Part shown: positions 35,876 to 45,449 of the stretch, one piece after another
Layout of the letters: each line of letters starts with the position of its first letter
Position numbering within the stretch: position 1 is the stretch's first letter
Source: Candidatus Lernaella stagnicola
Lineage (GTDB): Bacteria > Lernaellota > Lernaellaia > Lernaellales > Lernaellaceae
DNA length: 64,000 bases
Assembly (NCBI GenBank): GCA_030765525.1
Contig: JAVCCK010000002.1
Span: forward strand, 51,574-115,573
Direction: 5' to 3'
Notes under the pieces: generated by a model
The model's input: the letters and a program-made list of their open reading frames with translations, nothing else
Databases searched by the model: none
What the model was told of the DNA's origin: nothing
Translations under genes and position numbers: made by a program

Positions 35876-37857
35876 CTCACGGAGCCATGGGCAAAGTCCT
35901 TTGGGTGGATCTGACCACCGGCACGTTCACCGTCCAACAGATCGAGGACGAAATCTACGAGTCGTATCTCACCGGCGTCGGCCTCGGCGTGCGATTGATG
36001 TACGACCGTATCCCGGCCGGAGCCGATCCGCTCGGCCCCGATAACGTGCTGGGGCTGACCAGCGGCATTTTGTGCGGAACCGGCGCACTGTTTTCCGGGC
36101 GCTGGATGGTCATGGCCAAGAGTCCGCTGACCGGCGGCTGGGGCGACTCCAACTGCGGCGGCAACTTTGCCCCGGCGATTAAAAAAGCCGGCTTCGACGC
36201 GATTTTCTTCACGGGCATCAGCGCCAAGCCGGTCTATCTGAAAATCGTCGGCGATGACATCTCGCTGGTCGACGCGTCGCACTTATGGGGCATGGACACC
36301 ATCGAAGCCGAGGCCAAGTTGATCGCCGAAGTCGGCCCAAAAGCCAAGGCCATCGCTATCGGGCCGGCGGGCGAAAAACTCAGCCTGATCTCGGGCATCG
36401 TAAATGACGGCGGCCGCATCGCGGCGCGCTCCGGCCTGGGCGCGGTGATGGGCAGCAAGCGCCTCAAGGGCGTGGTCTTGGCGGGCACCGCCCCGATCAA
36501 GGGCGCGGACCCGGCGAAGATCAAGAGCCTGAACAAGGAATTCCTCAAATGGTTCCGCAAAGGCGCGGCGCTTGAAAGCGTACTGTCGGCGGGCTTCCTA
36601 AGCCAATTCGGCAGGTTGCAGCGGGTTTTGCCGGTGAGCATGGCGGTAGCGCCCGAACTGTTCAAAACCGTGCTGAAGAAATTCGGCACGATCAGTGCCA
36701 ACGTGTTGTCGTCGCAAAACGGCGACTCGCCGGTCAAGAACTGGAAAGGATCGGGCACCGCGGATTTCCCCATCGGCACGCACGCCGGGAAACTGAATCC
36801 GCAAAAAATCATCGACCGTGAAACGAAAAAGTACAAATGTTACTCGTGCCCCCTCGGCTGCGGCGGCGAGGTAACGCTCAAGGGCGGCGGCACCGGCCAC
36901 AAACCGGAATACGAAACCACCGCCGCCTTCGGTTCGCTGCTGCTCAACAACGACATCGAAGCGCTCTTTGAAGTCAACGAATTGCTCAACCGCGCCGGGA
37001 TGGATTCGATTTCGGCCGGCGGCGCGGTCGCGTTTACGATCGAGTGCCTCGAACAGGGCGTGCTGACCAAGAACGACGTGGACGGCCTCGACCTCGACTG
37101 GGGCAACTCGGAGGCTGTCCTGGCGCTGATCAAAAAGATGATCGCGCGCGAGGGTATCGGCGATCTGCTGGCCGATGGAGTCAAAATCGCGGCGGAAAAA
37201 ATCGGCAAAAACGCCGGACGCTTCGCCATGCACGCGGGCGGCCAGGAACTGCCGATGCACGATTCACGCTTCGACCCCGGATACGGCGTCTGCTACACGG
37301 TCGAACCCACGCCGGGCCGCCACACCAACCACGGGTATCAGGTGATCGACCTGCTCGGGCTGCACGAAGTGTTTCCGGGCCTGCCCAAAATCAAGCACGT
37401 ATCGTTGGTCAAATCCAAATACGACCCCACCGACCGGTGGATTCTGCAGGTCGCGGCCAGCAAGTACATACAACTGTTCAACGCGGCCGGCGGCTGCCTA
37501 TTCGGCGCGCAATTGGGCGGACATCTACCGATCATCGGCTACCTCAACGCGGCCGGAGGTTGGAACCACGAACCGGACCATTACCTCCAAATCGGTGAAC
37601 GCATCCAGGCGCTGCGGCAAGCGTTCAACTTCAAACACGGCATTCAACCGATCACCGATTACGCCCTGCCCCCGCGCGCGACCGGGGCCGAACCGCTGAC
37701 TACCGGGCCGATGAAGGGCGTCACGCTTGACATGGACCGTCTGCGCACCGATTTCCTGAAGGGCATGAGGTGGGATCCGCAAACCGCCAAGCCGACCAAA
37801 GCCGCCCTGGCCGACCTCGGGCTGGCCGACGTAGCCGAGGAGATCAACGCGCCCTAG
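35872..37857 (+). CDS. Aldehyde ferredoxin oxidoreductase, tungsten/molybdenum type (661 aa)
   Basis: The start at 35872 has AAGGAG seven bases upstream. The N-terminal half (MGKVLWVDLTTGTF, GLGVRLMYDRIP, GLTSGILCGTGALFSGRWMVMAKSPLTGGWGDSNCGG) is the diagnostic AOR pterin-binding domain. Cluster ligands are CYSCPLGCG (Cys323, Cys326, Cys330) and Cys542 in AAGGCLFGA. Length is close to the family norm of ~600-650. It oxidises aldehydes to carboxylates with ferredoxin, or the reverse, using a tungstopterin centre in the cytoplasm. As last gene of the operon it fits oxidation of an aldehyde released by the glycyl-radical eliminase, supplying the acid for the CoA-transferase. Stop is TAG. Confidence 0.93.
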   Translation: MTHGAMGKVLWVDLTTGTFTVQQIEDEIYESYLTGVGLGVRLMYDRIPAGADPLGPDNVLGLTSGILCGTGALFSGRWMVMAKSPLTGGWGDSNCGGNFAPAIKKAGFDAIFFTGISAKPVYLKIVGDDISLVDASHLWGMDTIEAEAKLIAEVGPKAKAIAIGPAGEKLSLISGIVNDGGRIAARSGLGAVMGSKRLKGVVLAGTAPIKGADPAKIKSLNKEFLKWFRKGAALESVLSAGFLSQFGRLQRVLPVSMAVAPELFKTVLKKFGTISANVLSSQNGDSPVKNWKGSGTADFPIGTHAGKLNPQKIIDRETKKYKCYSCPLGCGGEVTLKGGGTGHKPEYETTAAFGSLLLNNDIEALFEVNELLNRAGMDSISAGGAVAFTIECLEQGVLTKNDVDGLDLDWGNSEAVLALIKKMIAREGIGDLLADGVKIAAEKIGKNAGRFAMHAGGQELPMHDSRFDPGYGVCYTVEPTPGRHTNHGYQVIDLLGLHEVFPGLPKIKHVSLVKSKYDPTDRWILQVAASKYIQLFNAAGGCLFGAQLGGHLPIIGYLNAAGGWNHEPDHYLQIGERIQALRQAFNFKHGIQPITDYALPPRATGAEPLTTGPMKGVTLDMDRLRTDFLKGMRWDPQTAKPTKAALADLGLADVAEEINAP

Positions 37858-37913
37858 CCAACGCTGTTGTGGCGCACGGTGGCGCGAGTTCTCTCTTCCG
37901 TGCATCGCCAAAT

Positions 37914-37956
37914 TAGAGTTCTCGGTCGCGGGTTCGATTTCCATCCGCTTTCGCCA
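37914..37956 (+). other. tRNA 3'-end-like fragment (T-arm plus acceptor and CCA)
   Basis: The segment contains a T-loop consensus GGTTCGATT followed by a short 3' strand ending in GCCA, as in the last ~40 bases of a tRNA gene. No matching 5' acceptor strand or D-arm exists upstream, so it is not a whole tRNA. Its position at the edge of an AT-richer gene suggests a remnant attachment site left by integration. No second copy was found on the far side of that gene. Confidence 0.4.
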
Positions 37957-38051
37957 GATGCTTATCAGGGGCTGTTGTTCTCATGGGACAATAGCCCTTT
38001 ATTAATGGTATAAATAAATCAACGAATAAGATTTTATTGGGGAATCGGCCA

Positions 38052-39002
38052 ATGACAGAAGACAACGAAAAACAGTGCTTCCGCGAAAAGCACTTTGGGA
38101 AAAACGTGGAAGATTTTCTCAAATTTCTTTTGCCATCGCGGGAGGAGTGGAGAGGGAATAATAAAAATATTCCGGAACCGGAGAAATGGCTTTTTCGCGG
38201 CCAAGGGCTTGATGTGCCTCCAGTCCCATCTGCTTTGCGGCGCAATTCATACGGTAAACTGATATATTTTTGTCTAGAACGGGCCGCGGCGTATCTAGAA
38301 AAAACCAGAAAACGACCGCTCGACAAAGAAGAAAAGTTCAGCGATGAAGCGTTTCACGTCGGAGCTGAATACGATTTTCTGCGGGATTTTTTAAAAGCGG
38401 CGGATTGGCAAGGAAGACAGCTCATTGGTTACACGATGGAGTTCAGAGACTCCTTTTTGAAGCCCGAAAAAAGAGACGAGTTCATGAAGAGGCCGGTGAA
38501 GTGGCCGAGTGATAACCTTCTTGAATTACTCGCTCTGGCGCAACATTACGGTGTTCCAACCCGTTTGTTGGATTGGAGCGAGCGAGCGCACATTGCCGCC
38601 TACTTCGCGGCATCGAGTGTTGTAAACAGTTGGGATCAGAAAGAAAACGAAAAGATAAAAGTTGTTATATGGGCGTTAAAATGGCGCGATCTGGGATATC
38701 CAATCAAAGTGATTCGCCCAACGATGGGAACGAACCCCAACCTCGCCGCGCAACGCGGAGTTCTTACGTTATTCCGCGAGAATGACTTTTTTAAGAAATT
38801 GCTCAAGAGAAAATGCAATTCCAATAAAGATAAGGGAAATGTAGTCTTGTGGAAAATCACGTTGGACAAAGGCGTTGCAGGAGAGCTTCTTCGTGACTTG
38901 TATGATATTGGTATCCACGCCGGGTCGATATACCCCACGTTCGACGGCGCGGCGAAGTTCGTTATGGAGCGTCGATTCTGGCCCGATCACGATGAAAATT
39001 AA
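38052..39002 (+). CDS. FRG-domain protein (316 aa), probably horizontally acquired
   Basis: The ATG at 38052 follows GGGGA; a TTG at 38037 is an alternative. WLFRGQG near residue 50 is the motif that names the FRG domain, and LLALAQHYGVPTRLLDWSERAHIAAYFA and NLAAQRGVLTLF are also characteristic. FRG proteins are poorly understood and are often found in prophages and defence or mobile regions. The base composition is clearly more AT-rich than the flanking genes, the codon choice differs, and a tRNA-like fragment precedes it, all suggesting transfer. It is a single gene with no recognisable partner. Confidence 0.78.
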   Translation: MTEDNEKQCFREKHFGKNVEDFLKFLLPSREEWRGNNKNIPEPEKWLFRGQGLDVPPVPSALRRNSYGKLIYFCLERAAAYLEKTRKRPLDKEEKFSDEAFHVGAEYDFLRDFLKAADWQGRQLIGYTMEFRDSFLKPEKRDEFMKRPVKWPSDNLLELLALAQHYGVPTRLLDWSERAHIAAYFAASSVVNSWDQKENEKIKVVIWALKWRDLGYPIKVIRPTMGTNPNLAAQRGVLTLFRENDFFKKLLKRKCNSNKDKGNVVLWKITLDKGVAGELLRDLYDIGIHAGSIYPTFDGAAKFVMERRFWPDHDEN

Positions 39003-39101
39003 GCTCACCAATCCGGGCCCACAGGGCCACTTTGGACAAGCGGCGAGTAGCCGTCTATTAGCCAATAAAAAGTAGCCAATTCACTTTTTCCGCTCCGGCG
39101 G

Positions 39102-40952
39102 TCAATCGTAGTACGCGCTGTGCCCCGCTTCGTGAAGTCCCGGCAGCGTAACGGGTAATCTGCCCAACGGTTCATGCCCGCCGAAGAGCGTTTCCGCCGC
39201 CAATTCCTGGGCGAGGTCGCGGAAATTGTAGACGGCTAAGAACGTGGACGCGTCCGGGAAGGAAAGCAGGTCGAAGGGTGTGCCGAACGCCAGTATCACC
39301 GTCGGTTTTCCCAGCGCGAGAACGTCGCGGACCATTTGCGACTGCGCCGGTTCGTAATGAGCGTTGTAGGTGCCGATGACGACCGTTTCGACGGCGGGGT
39401 CGGCGGCACGGAGAACCGCGTCATCCAACAACGAGGGCAAACTGCCGGGTACAAACTCCGTGCGTTGGGTCAACGGGGCGATGGCCGAAACCTGCTCGGC
39501 GAGCGTCGTGCCGGCAAACATGGCGAAACCGGAAGCCGGGTCCGCCAGCATGGCGCGCATCGGCGAAATCACCAGCAACCCGTTCCCGTCGGTCGCCTCA
39601 AGCGGCCAAAGGCCCTCATCGTTTCGAACCAGGGTGATCGAGTCGGCGATGGTTTGCGTCGCCAGTTGCCGGTTTTCCGCCGTTGCGTTCAAGGCTTCGG
39701 CACGCTCCGGATCGGTGAACGGCCTTTCGAACAGGCAGTACTTTTGCTTGTGACGAAGAATTCGGGCAATGGATTCGTCAAATTGGTCCGCCGGAATTTC
39801 GCCCGCCCGAACCGCGTCGGCGATGTTGCCGACGATCCGCTCCGCGTCCTGATACGTGGCAACCTCAAACACGTAAAGCAGCAGATCGGCGCCGGATTTT
39901 ACCGCCAGCACTTCCTTGGGCATGCCCCATTCGTGTTGGAAGGGCGGCATGCCCATGTCGCCGGTGGAAATCAAGCCGTCAAAACCGAGTTCGCCGCGTA
40001 GATAGTCCAGTTTCACCTGGCTGGAAAGAGCGGCCGGCAGTTCCGGGTCCAGCCCGGCGAAGATAACCGGAGACACCATGACCATGTCCGCGCCCGCCTC
40101 GATTGCCGCGATAAAGGGCGCCAAATGAGTTTCCACCAATTCGGATTTGGTCAACGTACACGTAGGCGATTCAGCATGCGTGTCTTCCCAGACGCAGCCG
40201 CCGCCCGGGAAATGTTTCATCGCCCCCAGCATCAACTCACTTTGAAAACCTCGAACGGCCGACGGCGCGTGGCGGCTGGTCAACTCGGCGCTTTCGCCGA
40301 ACGCCTTGGTGAAAAGCCAGGCGGCGGCAGGGTCGACGACCAGATCGAATTCGGGAGAATACGCCACGTTCGCGCCGAAGGCTCGCGCCTCCCGCCCCAT
40401 CATGGCGTAGATGTCGAAGGTGGCGTCGGGGTCATCGAGCGCGCCCAAGGCCATATTTCCGGGGCCGTCGGTGCCGCCCGTCAGGCTTTGCCAGGCCTGT
40501 GTGGTACCGCCCTCTTGATCCACCGAAAAGAGCAGCGGGATCGCGTGCTTGCCGCTCAGTGCCGTCTCGTTGAGTTCGTTCACCAACTCCGACATCGTCG
40601 CCGGGCCGGGAAACAAGGCGTTCACGGTCTGCAGAAACACGCCCCCGATTCCCAAATCGCGTACGAGGTTTGTGGTTTTCGCGGGTATCCAGAAAGGAAA
40701 AGCCTGTTCGCCCAGGACGAGCATTTGGGCGGCCTTTTCCTCAAGAGTCATCTCTTCGAGCAGCGCGGAAATCGCGGCCTCATCGACCTCACAAAACGGC
40801 GGCGAGAAATCGTCGTTGTCGTCATTGTTGTTATCGTCGTCGTCATCGTCGTCGGCCGGGCTGTCGTGTTCGTCGTCATCGCTGTCAACGCATGACGCCC
40901 CCGCCAGGACGATGGCGAAAATCACGACGAAAATCACGGGCAGCCATTTCAT
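39102..40952 (-). CDS. Poly-Asp lipoprotein, glycoside hydrolase family 3 (616 aa)
   Basis: The signal peptide MKWLPVIFVVIFAIVLAG ends in a lipobox (GASC), followed by VDSDDDEHD and a stretch of Asp/Asn. The catalytic domain begins EEMTLEEKAAQMLVLG. LFSVDQEGG and KHFPGGG (the family motif KHFPGHG with His replaced by Gly) are typical of beta-N-acetylhexosaminidase/NagZ-like GH3. The probable nucleophile Asp is in ISTGDMGM. A C-terminal alpha/beta sandwich (NGLLVISPMRAM, VVIGTYNAHYEPAQ, KPTVILAFGTPFDLL) follows, as in two-domain GH3 enzymes. Expected to cut exo-glycosidic bonds in peptidoglycan-derived or environmental polysaccharide at the cell surface. It is divergent from the helical lipoprotein at 41077. 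Confidence 0.85.
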   Translation of the reverse strand: MKWLPVIFVVIFAIVLAGASCVDSDDDEHDSPADDDDDDDNNNDDNDDFSPPFCEVDEAAISALLEEMTLEEKAAQMLVLGEQAFPFWIPAKTTNLVRDLGIGGVFLQTVNALFPGPATMSELVNELNETALSGKHAIPLLFSVDQEGGTTQAWQSLTGGTDGPGNMALGALDDPDATFDIYAMMGREARAFGANVAYSPEFDLVVDPAAAWLFTKAFGESAELTSRHAPSAVRGFQSELMLGAMKHFPGGGCVWEDTHAESPTCTLTKSELVETHLAPFIAAIEAGADMVMVSPVIFAGLDPELPAALSSQVKLDYLRGELGFDGLISTGDMGMPPFQHEWGMPKEVLAVKSGADLLLYVFEVATYQDAERIVGNIADAVRAGEIPADQFDESIARILRHKQKYCLFERPFTDPERAEALNATAENRQLATQTIADSITLVRNDEGLWPLEATDGNGLLVISPMRAMLADPASGFAMFAGTTLAEQVSAIAPLTQRTEFVPGSLPSLLDDAVLRAADPAVETVVIGTYNAHYEPAQSQMVRDVLALGKPTVILAFGTPFDLLSFPDASTFLAVYNFRDLAQELAAETLFGGHEPLGRLPVTLPGLHEAGHSAYYD

Positions 40953-41076
40953 GATATACTTTTTTAGTTGCGGTTAACACTTGCTCGACGGCATACTTCC
41001 AACGTGCGGATCGCTTGTCAATGTGGCTGGTTTCCCATTCTTATACGTGCCGCGCGCGAGCCGAAGGGGTCCTCCA

Positions 41077-42852
41077 ATGAAGTCGGTTCCTGTTTTCCTG
41101 GCGTTATTCTTGGTCGTGTTTCTCTCGTTCTTCTGCCTCTCCTGTGGCGACGATGACGATGACGATTCATCGCCGGATTCCGCGGGTGGCGACGACGACG
41201 ATGACGATGATAACGACAACGACGACGACAATAACGACGACAATGACAACGACGATAACGATGACGACGATGACAACGACGATGATGACTCCTTCGGACA
41301 CTTGATTCCCGGTCCGAGCGAGGAAGGATACGACGCGGACCTCGAAGCCTTGGCGCGGATGTACGATCGCCAGTTCCACGCGATCAACGCATACAGTGCC
41401 GCCATGAACGCCGATGTCGTGGTTCCCGTGGATAACGTCGAAGACCGCGAGCTGGTTCGAGCCTTTCTTCAGGATTCAGACGGTTGGGATTTCGAGACCT
41501 ACAGCGGCAGCGCGGTGTTTGACGTCGTGACCGATTTTCAAAGTTCGGTTGGCTTGTACGGCGGTGTCGGAATCGCCGCGGACGCCTACCGATACGGGGT
41601 TCTGCGCGACCAGGACTACCCGGAAGACGAATTGGATCTAGCGCGCGAACACCTGGTCGCCGCGTTGGAGACCATGCATCTGGCCACGGCAATAACCGGC
41701 GTGCCCGGGGTGATCGCCCGCGCTGTGCAGCGCATGGACGTCCCCATGAATCCATGCGAACCCGTGCCCTTGTTCGACCCGTACGGCAATCCACTGCCTG
41801 AGGTGAAAGACAACGGCACCTGCCGCGCGGATAATTCCGACGGCCTTTATCCCGACTGGCAATGGACCGACTCGTGCAGTCGCGATATGTACATCGGCTG
41901 GATGGCGGCGTTCGGCGCGGCCTGGGAAGTCATTAAGGACGATGATTCGATCGACGAGGAGATCAAGGATCGGCTGCAGGAGGATGCCTTAAGGATCGGC
42001 CTGGAACTCAAGGTCGTACGTCCCAGCGGTTACGATCTGGAAATCATCGACGCGGACGGCCGCACGACCTATCACGGTTACATGAACGAAAACAATTACG
42101 ACCGCCTCTATTTGCCTTTCATTCCGATCAAAAACGGCATGTACAGTCTCATGGCGTTGGGCAGTGTGGCGGCCCTGGCGTACGTCACCGACGATCCCGA
42201 ACTGCAAAGCTATTTGTATGACACGTTGATTGGCGACCGGAAACTGGACCTGATCGCTCGACACAACCAGATAGGGATCGACCTTTGGATTCAAACCAAT
42301 TATTCGTCCGTCAATATGGCCTTCATGGGGGCGATCCTGGCCGCCCGTTACATCGAGGATGAGGCGGCGTTGGACAATGTTCGGTATGCGACCGAGAAAC
42401 GGCTATACGACAAGCCCGGTTGGCTGCGACAGCCCGCCGAACAGGGCCAAAGCCTCTACGATTTCATCACGGCTTCCGCAGTCGCCGGGTCGACCGCCTG
42501 GGACTCGATGTCACAGTTGCCCGACCCCGAAGCGATGGCCAACGGTATCAATACGCTCAAAGAATTTCCGACACCGCCGTTTTGGGAGCGCGAGCTCATC
42601 AACTGCGACGAAGACGAAATTCAAAGCGGCCATTGCACGCTGGAGGATGGAACCGAAGTGACCCTTCTGGGCTACGTGGGGCGCGGTGACAAACTCGTAT
42701 CGCGCGAGCCGATCCCCATGCGCACGAGGCCGCCGTCCAATTACTTCTGGCGAACCAATCCGTACGAACCAAACGGCGGCGGAAACGGCAGCCGCCTGAT
42801 ACCCGGTGCGGATTTCCGCTATGCATACTGGCTGGGGCGCTGGTCACAGTAA
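41077..42852 (+). CDS. Poly-Asp lipoprotein with helical (toroid-like) domain (591 aa)
   Basis: The ATG at 41077 is preceded by AAGGGG; the signal peptide MKSVPVFLALFLVVFLSF leads to lipobox CLSC and GDDDDDDSSPDS with ~45 further acidic residues. The rest is helical, with SCSRDMYIGWMAAFGAAWEVI, PIKNGMYSLMALGSVAALAYV and a C-terminal FRYAYWLGRW. The same landmarks occur in the lipoprotein at 46658 (SRDQYTGWFFAMATAYDLI; VDYLVAYWLASYHKF), so the two are paralogues. Both end with a long Cys/Pro-rich segment. The family may act on polysaccharide (many alpha/alpha toroid enzymes do), but no catalytic residue was identified. Confidence 0.7.
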   Translation: MKSVPVFLALFLVVFLSFFCLSCGDDDDDDSSPDSAGGDDDDDDDNDNDDDNNDDNDNDDNDDDDDNDDDDSFGHLIPGPSEEGYDADLEALARMYDRQFHAINAYSAAMNADVVVPVDNVEDRELVRAFLQDSDGWDFETYSGSAVFDVVTDFQSSVGLYGGVGIAADAYRYGVLRDQDYPEDELDLAREHLVAALETMHLATAITGVPGVIARAVQRMDVPMNPCEPVPLFDPYGNPLPEVKDNGTCRADNSDGLYPDWQWTDSCSRDMYIGWMAAFGAAWEVIKDDDSIDEEIKDRLQEDALRIGLELKVVRPSGYDLEIIDADGRTTYHGYMNENNYDRLYLPFIPIKNGMYSLMALGSVAALAYVTDDPELQSYLYDTLIGDRKLDLIARHNQIGIDLWIQTNYSSVNMAFMGAILAARYIEDEAALDNVRYATEKRLYDKPGWLRQPAEQGQSLYDFITASAVAGSTAWDSMSQLPDPEAMANGINTLKEFPTPPFWERELINCDEDEIQSGHCTLEDGTEVTLLGYVGRGDKLVSREPIPMRTRPPSNYFWRTNPYEPNGGGNGSRLIPGADFRYAYWLGRWSQ

Positions 42853-43037
42853 TCGGTTTCGCCGCTTCCCCGACGACCACGCCAAGAGCTTCGTTTTTCG
42901 GACGGTTTCTACAAGCGCGATTTCGATTCGATGTGTCGGTGCTTGGCGCTGGGCGTTGATCCCGCCGACGGATTTAATGGTAGGCTGTGGTCGATAAAAG
43001 CATTACAGAAAACCACGAATCCACCGCGGAGGAAACC

Positions 43038-43607
43038 ATGAACGGGGCGAAATGGTTAACTGGTTTGGCGCTCGTTTGCCTGTTTTTGTTTGTCTTTTCG
43101 GCGTCTTGCGACAGAAATAACGGCGATAACGACGAAATCGGCGACGACGATAGTGTCGACGACGACACCGGTAATGACGACGACACGGGCAACGACACCG
43201 GTGCGCTGCCGGAAGGACCCGGCGGATTCGATCCCGACTATCGCTCATCACCCGCTTTTTTTACTCAAATGGACGGCCTATTGCTCGGCGCGGAAGGCAT
43301 CAAAGTACAAATTTGGTATTCGGCCAACATCGAGCCCCTCATCGGTTTGAACAGCTTCACTACGCCCCTTGGCACCACCGCGATTCAGGAAGTCGACACC
43401 AATAATGACAATACGGTCAATGTTGTCGGCGTGATGGTGAAAATGGACGACGGCTACGATCCGGAAAACAACAACTGGTATTACGAAACACGCGACCCCG
43501 ACGGCACGCTGCGCCTGTCGCCGCCGCCCGGCCGCACACAAAGCTGCATCGACTGCCACCGCGATTTCATGGCAACCGACTACCTCGGCGGCACGCAACT
43601 TCGCTGA
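43038..43607 (+). CDS. Acidic lipoprotein, cytochrome P460-like (189 aa)
   Basis: The ATG at 43038 follows GGAGGAAACC. The signal peptide MNGAKWLTGLALVCLFLFVF ends at lipobox SASC, followed by a short Asp-rich tract. Residues ~75-189 resemble cytochrome P460 family proteins: VVGVMVKMDDGYDPENNNWYYETRDPDGT and a C-terminal CIDCH haem-binding motif followed by ATDYLGG. P460 proteins hold an unusual c-type haem and oxidise hydroxylamine in some bacteria; others have unknown roles. A lysine cross-link cannot be judged here. Predicted to be a lipid-anchored periplasmic or surface c-haem protein. Confidence 0.75.
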   Translation: MNGAKWLTGLALVCLFLFVFSASCDRNNGDNDEIGDDDSVDDDTGNDDDTGNDTGALPEGPGGFDPDYRSSPAFFTQMDGLLLGAEGIKVQIWYSANIEPLIGLNSFTTPLGTTAIQEVDTNNDNTVNVVGVMVKMDDGYDPENNNWYYETRDPDGTLRLSPPPGRTQSCIDCHRDFMATDYLGGTQLR

Positions 43608-43660
43608 GGCGGATGCGGCCAAAAGGCATCCGAAGCCTATGATTCCAGGAGACAAACACG

Positions 43661-45220
43661 ATGGCCCTTGCTCGCAAAATCACGTTGCCTGTCCTTTTGC
43701 TCATCCTTGTGCTTTGCCTGATCGCGCTTGCCGGATGCGGCGACGAGGATGACGATGACGATTTCGCGGCCGACGATGATGATGACAATGATGACGACGA
43801 TGACACAACCCCGCCGGGACCGTTCGATCCACCCTGGCTGCAGGCGCGCATGGGTGATCAAGCCGGTATTTTTGATGAACTGGGCCGGCAGGTTCTGTTG
43901 CGGGGCGTCAACTTTAACCACCTGGGCGACTACTTCGAAACCGATCCTTCCCTGCCGACCGTATCCGAGCTGAGCGCCGAAGATTGGGACGATGCGGCCG
44001 CGCTGGGCCACAACGTCGTGCGACTGGTCACGACCTGGTCGGCCTGGGAGCCGGACCGCGACCAGATCGACATGGCCTATTTGGACCGCGTTCGCGCCGC
44101 CGTCGAAGAAGCCAAGGCCCGCGACATGTACGTGGTCATCGACATGCACCAGGATGCCTAGTCCAAATTCGTGTTTACCCCGGCCGACGAGGTGTGCCCG
44201 CCGGGTAGCGGACATCAAAAAGGCTGGGATGGTGCTCCTCTTTGGGCCACTTTTACCGACGACCAACCGACGTGCAATTCCGCCGGCGGTCGCGAAGCAT
44301 GCCCCGCCGTAAAGCGCGCCTGGGAAAATTTCTACGCCAACCGTGAGGGTGTTCGCGATGAACTCGTGGAACTGTGGGGCTTTATTGCCGCCGAATTCGC
44401 TTTCGACTCGGGAGTGGCCGGTTTCGACCTGCTCAACGAACCCGGCAGCGGCGACAGTCTGATCAACACCTTCACCGGTTTGACCCAATTGACGCGAGAC
44501 GCAATTGCCGCCATTCGTCAGGCCGAGGCGACGGCCGGCGCGCCGGGCCATATCATATTTTTTGAGCAGGGTTATGCCGGAATGCCGGTGGCTTTCGACT
44601 TGGGAGACGACAATCTCGTCTTCGCGCCGCACAACTATGCCGAGTCCATCGGCCCCTCTTTCGACGGCCTGCTCGAATTGATGTTCCTTTACTACAACGT
44701 GATGAGCAGACTCTACGCCGCCCCGCTGTGGATCGGTGAGTACAACAAGTTCAGCGACCAAGAAAGCAACGACGCCTGGCTCACCCGTTACGCCCAGTTG
44801 GAAGATCAATGGCTGCAAGACGGCGGTACCTGGTGGCAATGGGAGCAAGAATGCGGCGACCCGCACAACACAATGTGGCCGCCGACGCCGGAATGGCTTG
44901 AAGAGCAAGTCGAGCGATGCGGCGATGCGCGTTTCGATATTCGCGTGTGCATGAATCGCGGTTACCCTCGCGCCGCACCCGGTCGTTTGACAAGTTTGAA
45001 TGCCGTTCCCTGCGATGGGCCCGTAAGCGTGGCTGGAACGACCGGGCAACCGGGCGAAGCCGACTTGTGGGTACCCTCACAGTCGGAAGACGAGCCCGTC
45101 GTCACCGGAACGGGCATCGGTGCTTTCGACGCCGTGAAAGTGGTTGGTGGCTGGCGTGTGTTCGTGGCGGTGGATGGCGACTATGCGATCGACGTGAGTG
45201 TTGAGCAGAAAAACCAATGA
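43661..45220 (+). pseudogene. Poly-Asp lipoprotein, GH5 endoglycoceramidase-like, interrupted by one in-frame UAG
   Basis: Frame runs 43661-45220 (520 codons) with a single TAG at 44159-44161, codon 167. The signal peptide MALARKITLPVLLLILVLCL ends at LAGC, then an acidic linker. The GH5-like barrel follows: VLLRGVNFNHLG, VVRLVTTWSAWEP, MYVVIDMHQDA-stop-SKFVF, FDLLNEPGSG with the probable acid/base Glu, FAPHNYAES and WIGEYNKF with the probable nucleophile Glu. The family motif here is normally HQD followed by an aromatic residue, so TAG may replace Tyr or Trp by one base change. A start at 44171 would lack signal peptide and half the barrel. Mutation, sequencing error or readthrough are all possible. 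Confidence 0.82.
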
Positions 45221-45449
45221 ACACGAAGCTGTTGGTCAAGTTGCGTTAGCGTTCCCTGCGCCGAATCCAGGCCTCCAGGAAGTAACCCACACGTGCGACG
45301 AAATCTGATCGCAATATGCAGCGACAGGATTACCGGGAAAGACAAGGGCGAGAATTTCACGTACGATGACGACCGTAAAAATCCGTTTGCCGGCCGAAGC
45401 CGGCGACGCAAAAGGCTTCCCGAGCCTTTGATTCCGGGAGAAAGAACCG
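45221..45449. other. Intergenic region before the Kelch lipoprotein, 229 bp
   Basis: No gene seen. The last ~90 bp contain a perfect short hairpin (GCCGGC-CGAA-GCCGGC) followed by GACGCAAAAGG and a second hairpin (AGGCT and AGCCT). A related AAAAGGC-GCCT arrangement precedes the gene at 43661. These are leader features of the repeated lipoprotein cassette; they resemble part of a GEMM riboswitch but lack the rest of that fold. Confidence 0.35.

Noticed and set aside
37861..37956. A complete tRNA gene
   Set aside because: Only the T-arm and 3' strand are present; no 5' acceptor strand, D-arm or anticodon arm matches upstream.
41185..41300. CRISPR-like repeats in the Asp-rich linkers
   Set aside because: The repeats are imperfect trinucleotide runs with no spacers and lie in frame within coding sequence.
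33775..44161. Pyrrolysine or general UAG recoding
   Set aside because: UAG serves as the normal stop of at least five genes in the window, and no pyl genes are seen.
45360..45449. GEMM (c-di-GMP) riboswitch before the Kelch lipoprotein
   Set aside because: Only a short hairpin followed by GACGCAAA matches; the other conserved strands of the fold could not be found.
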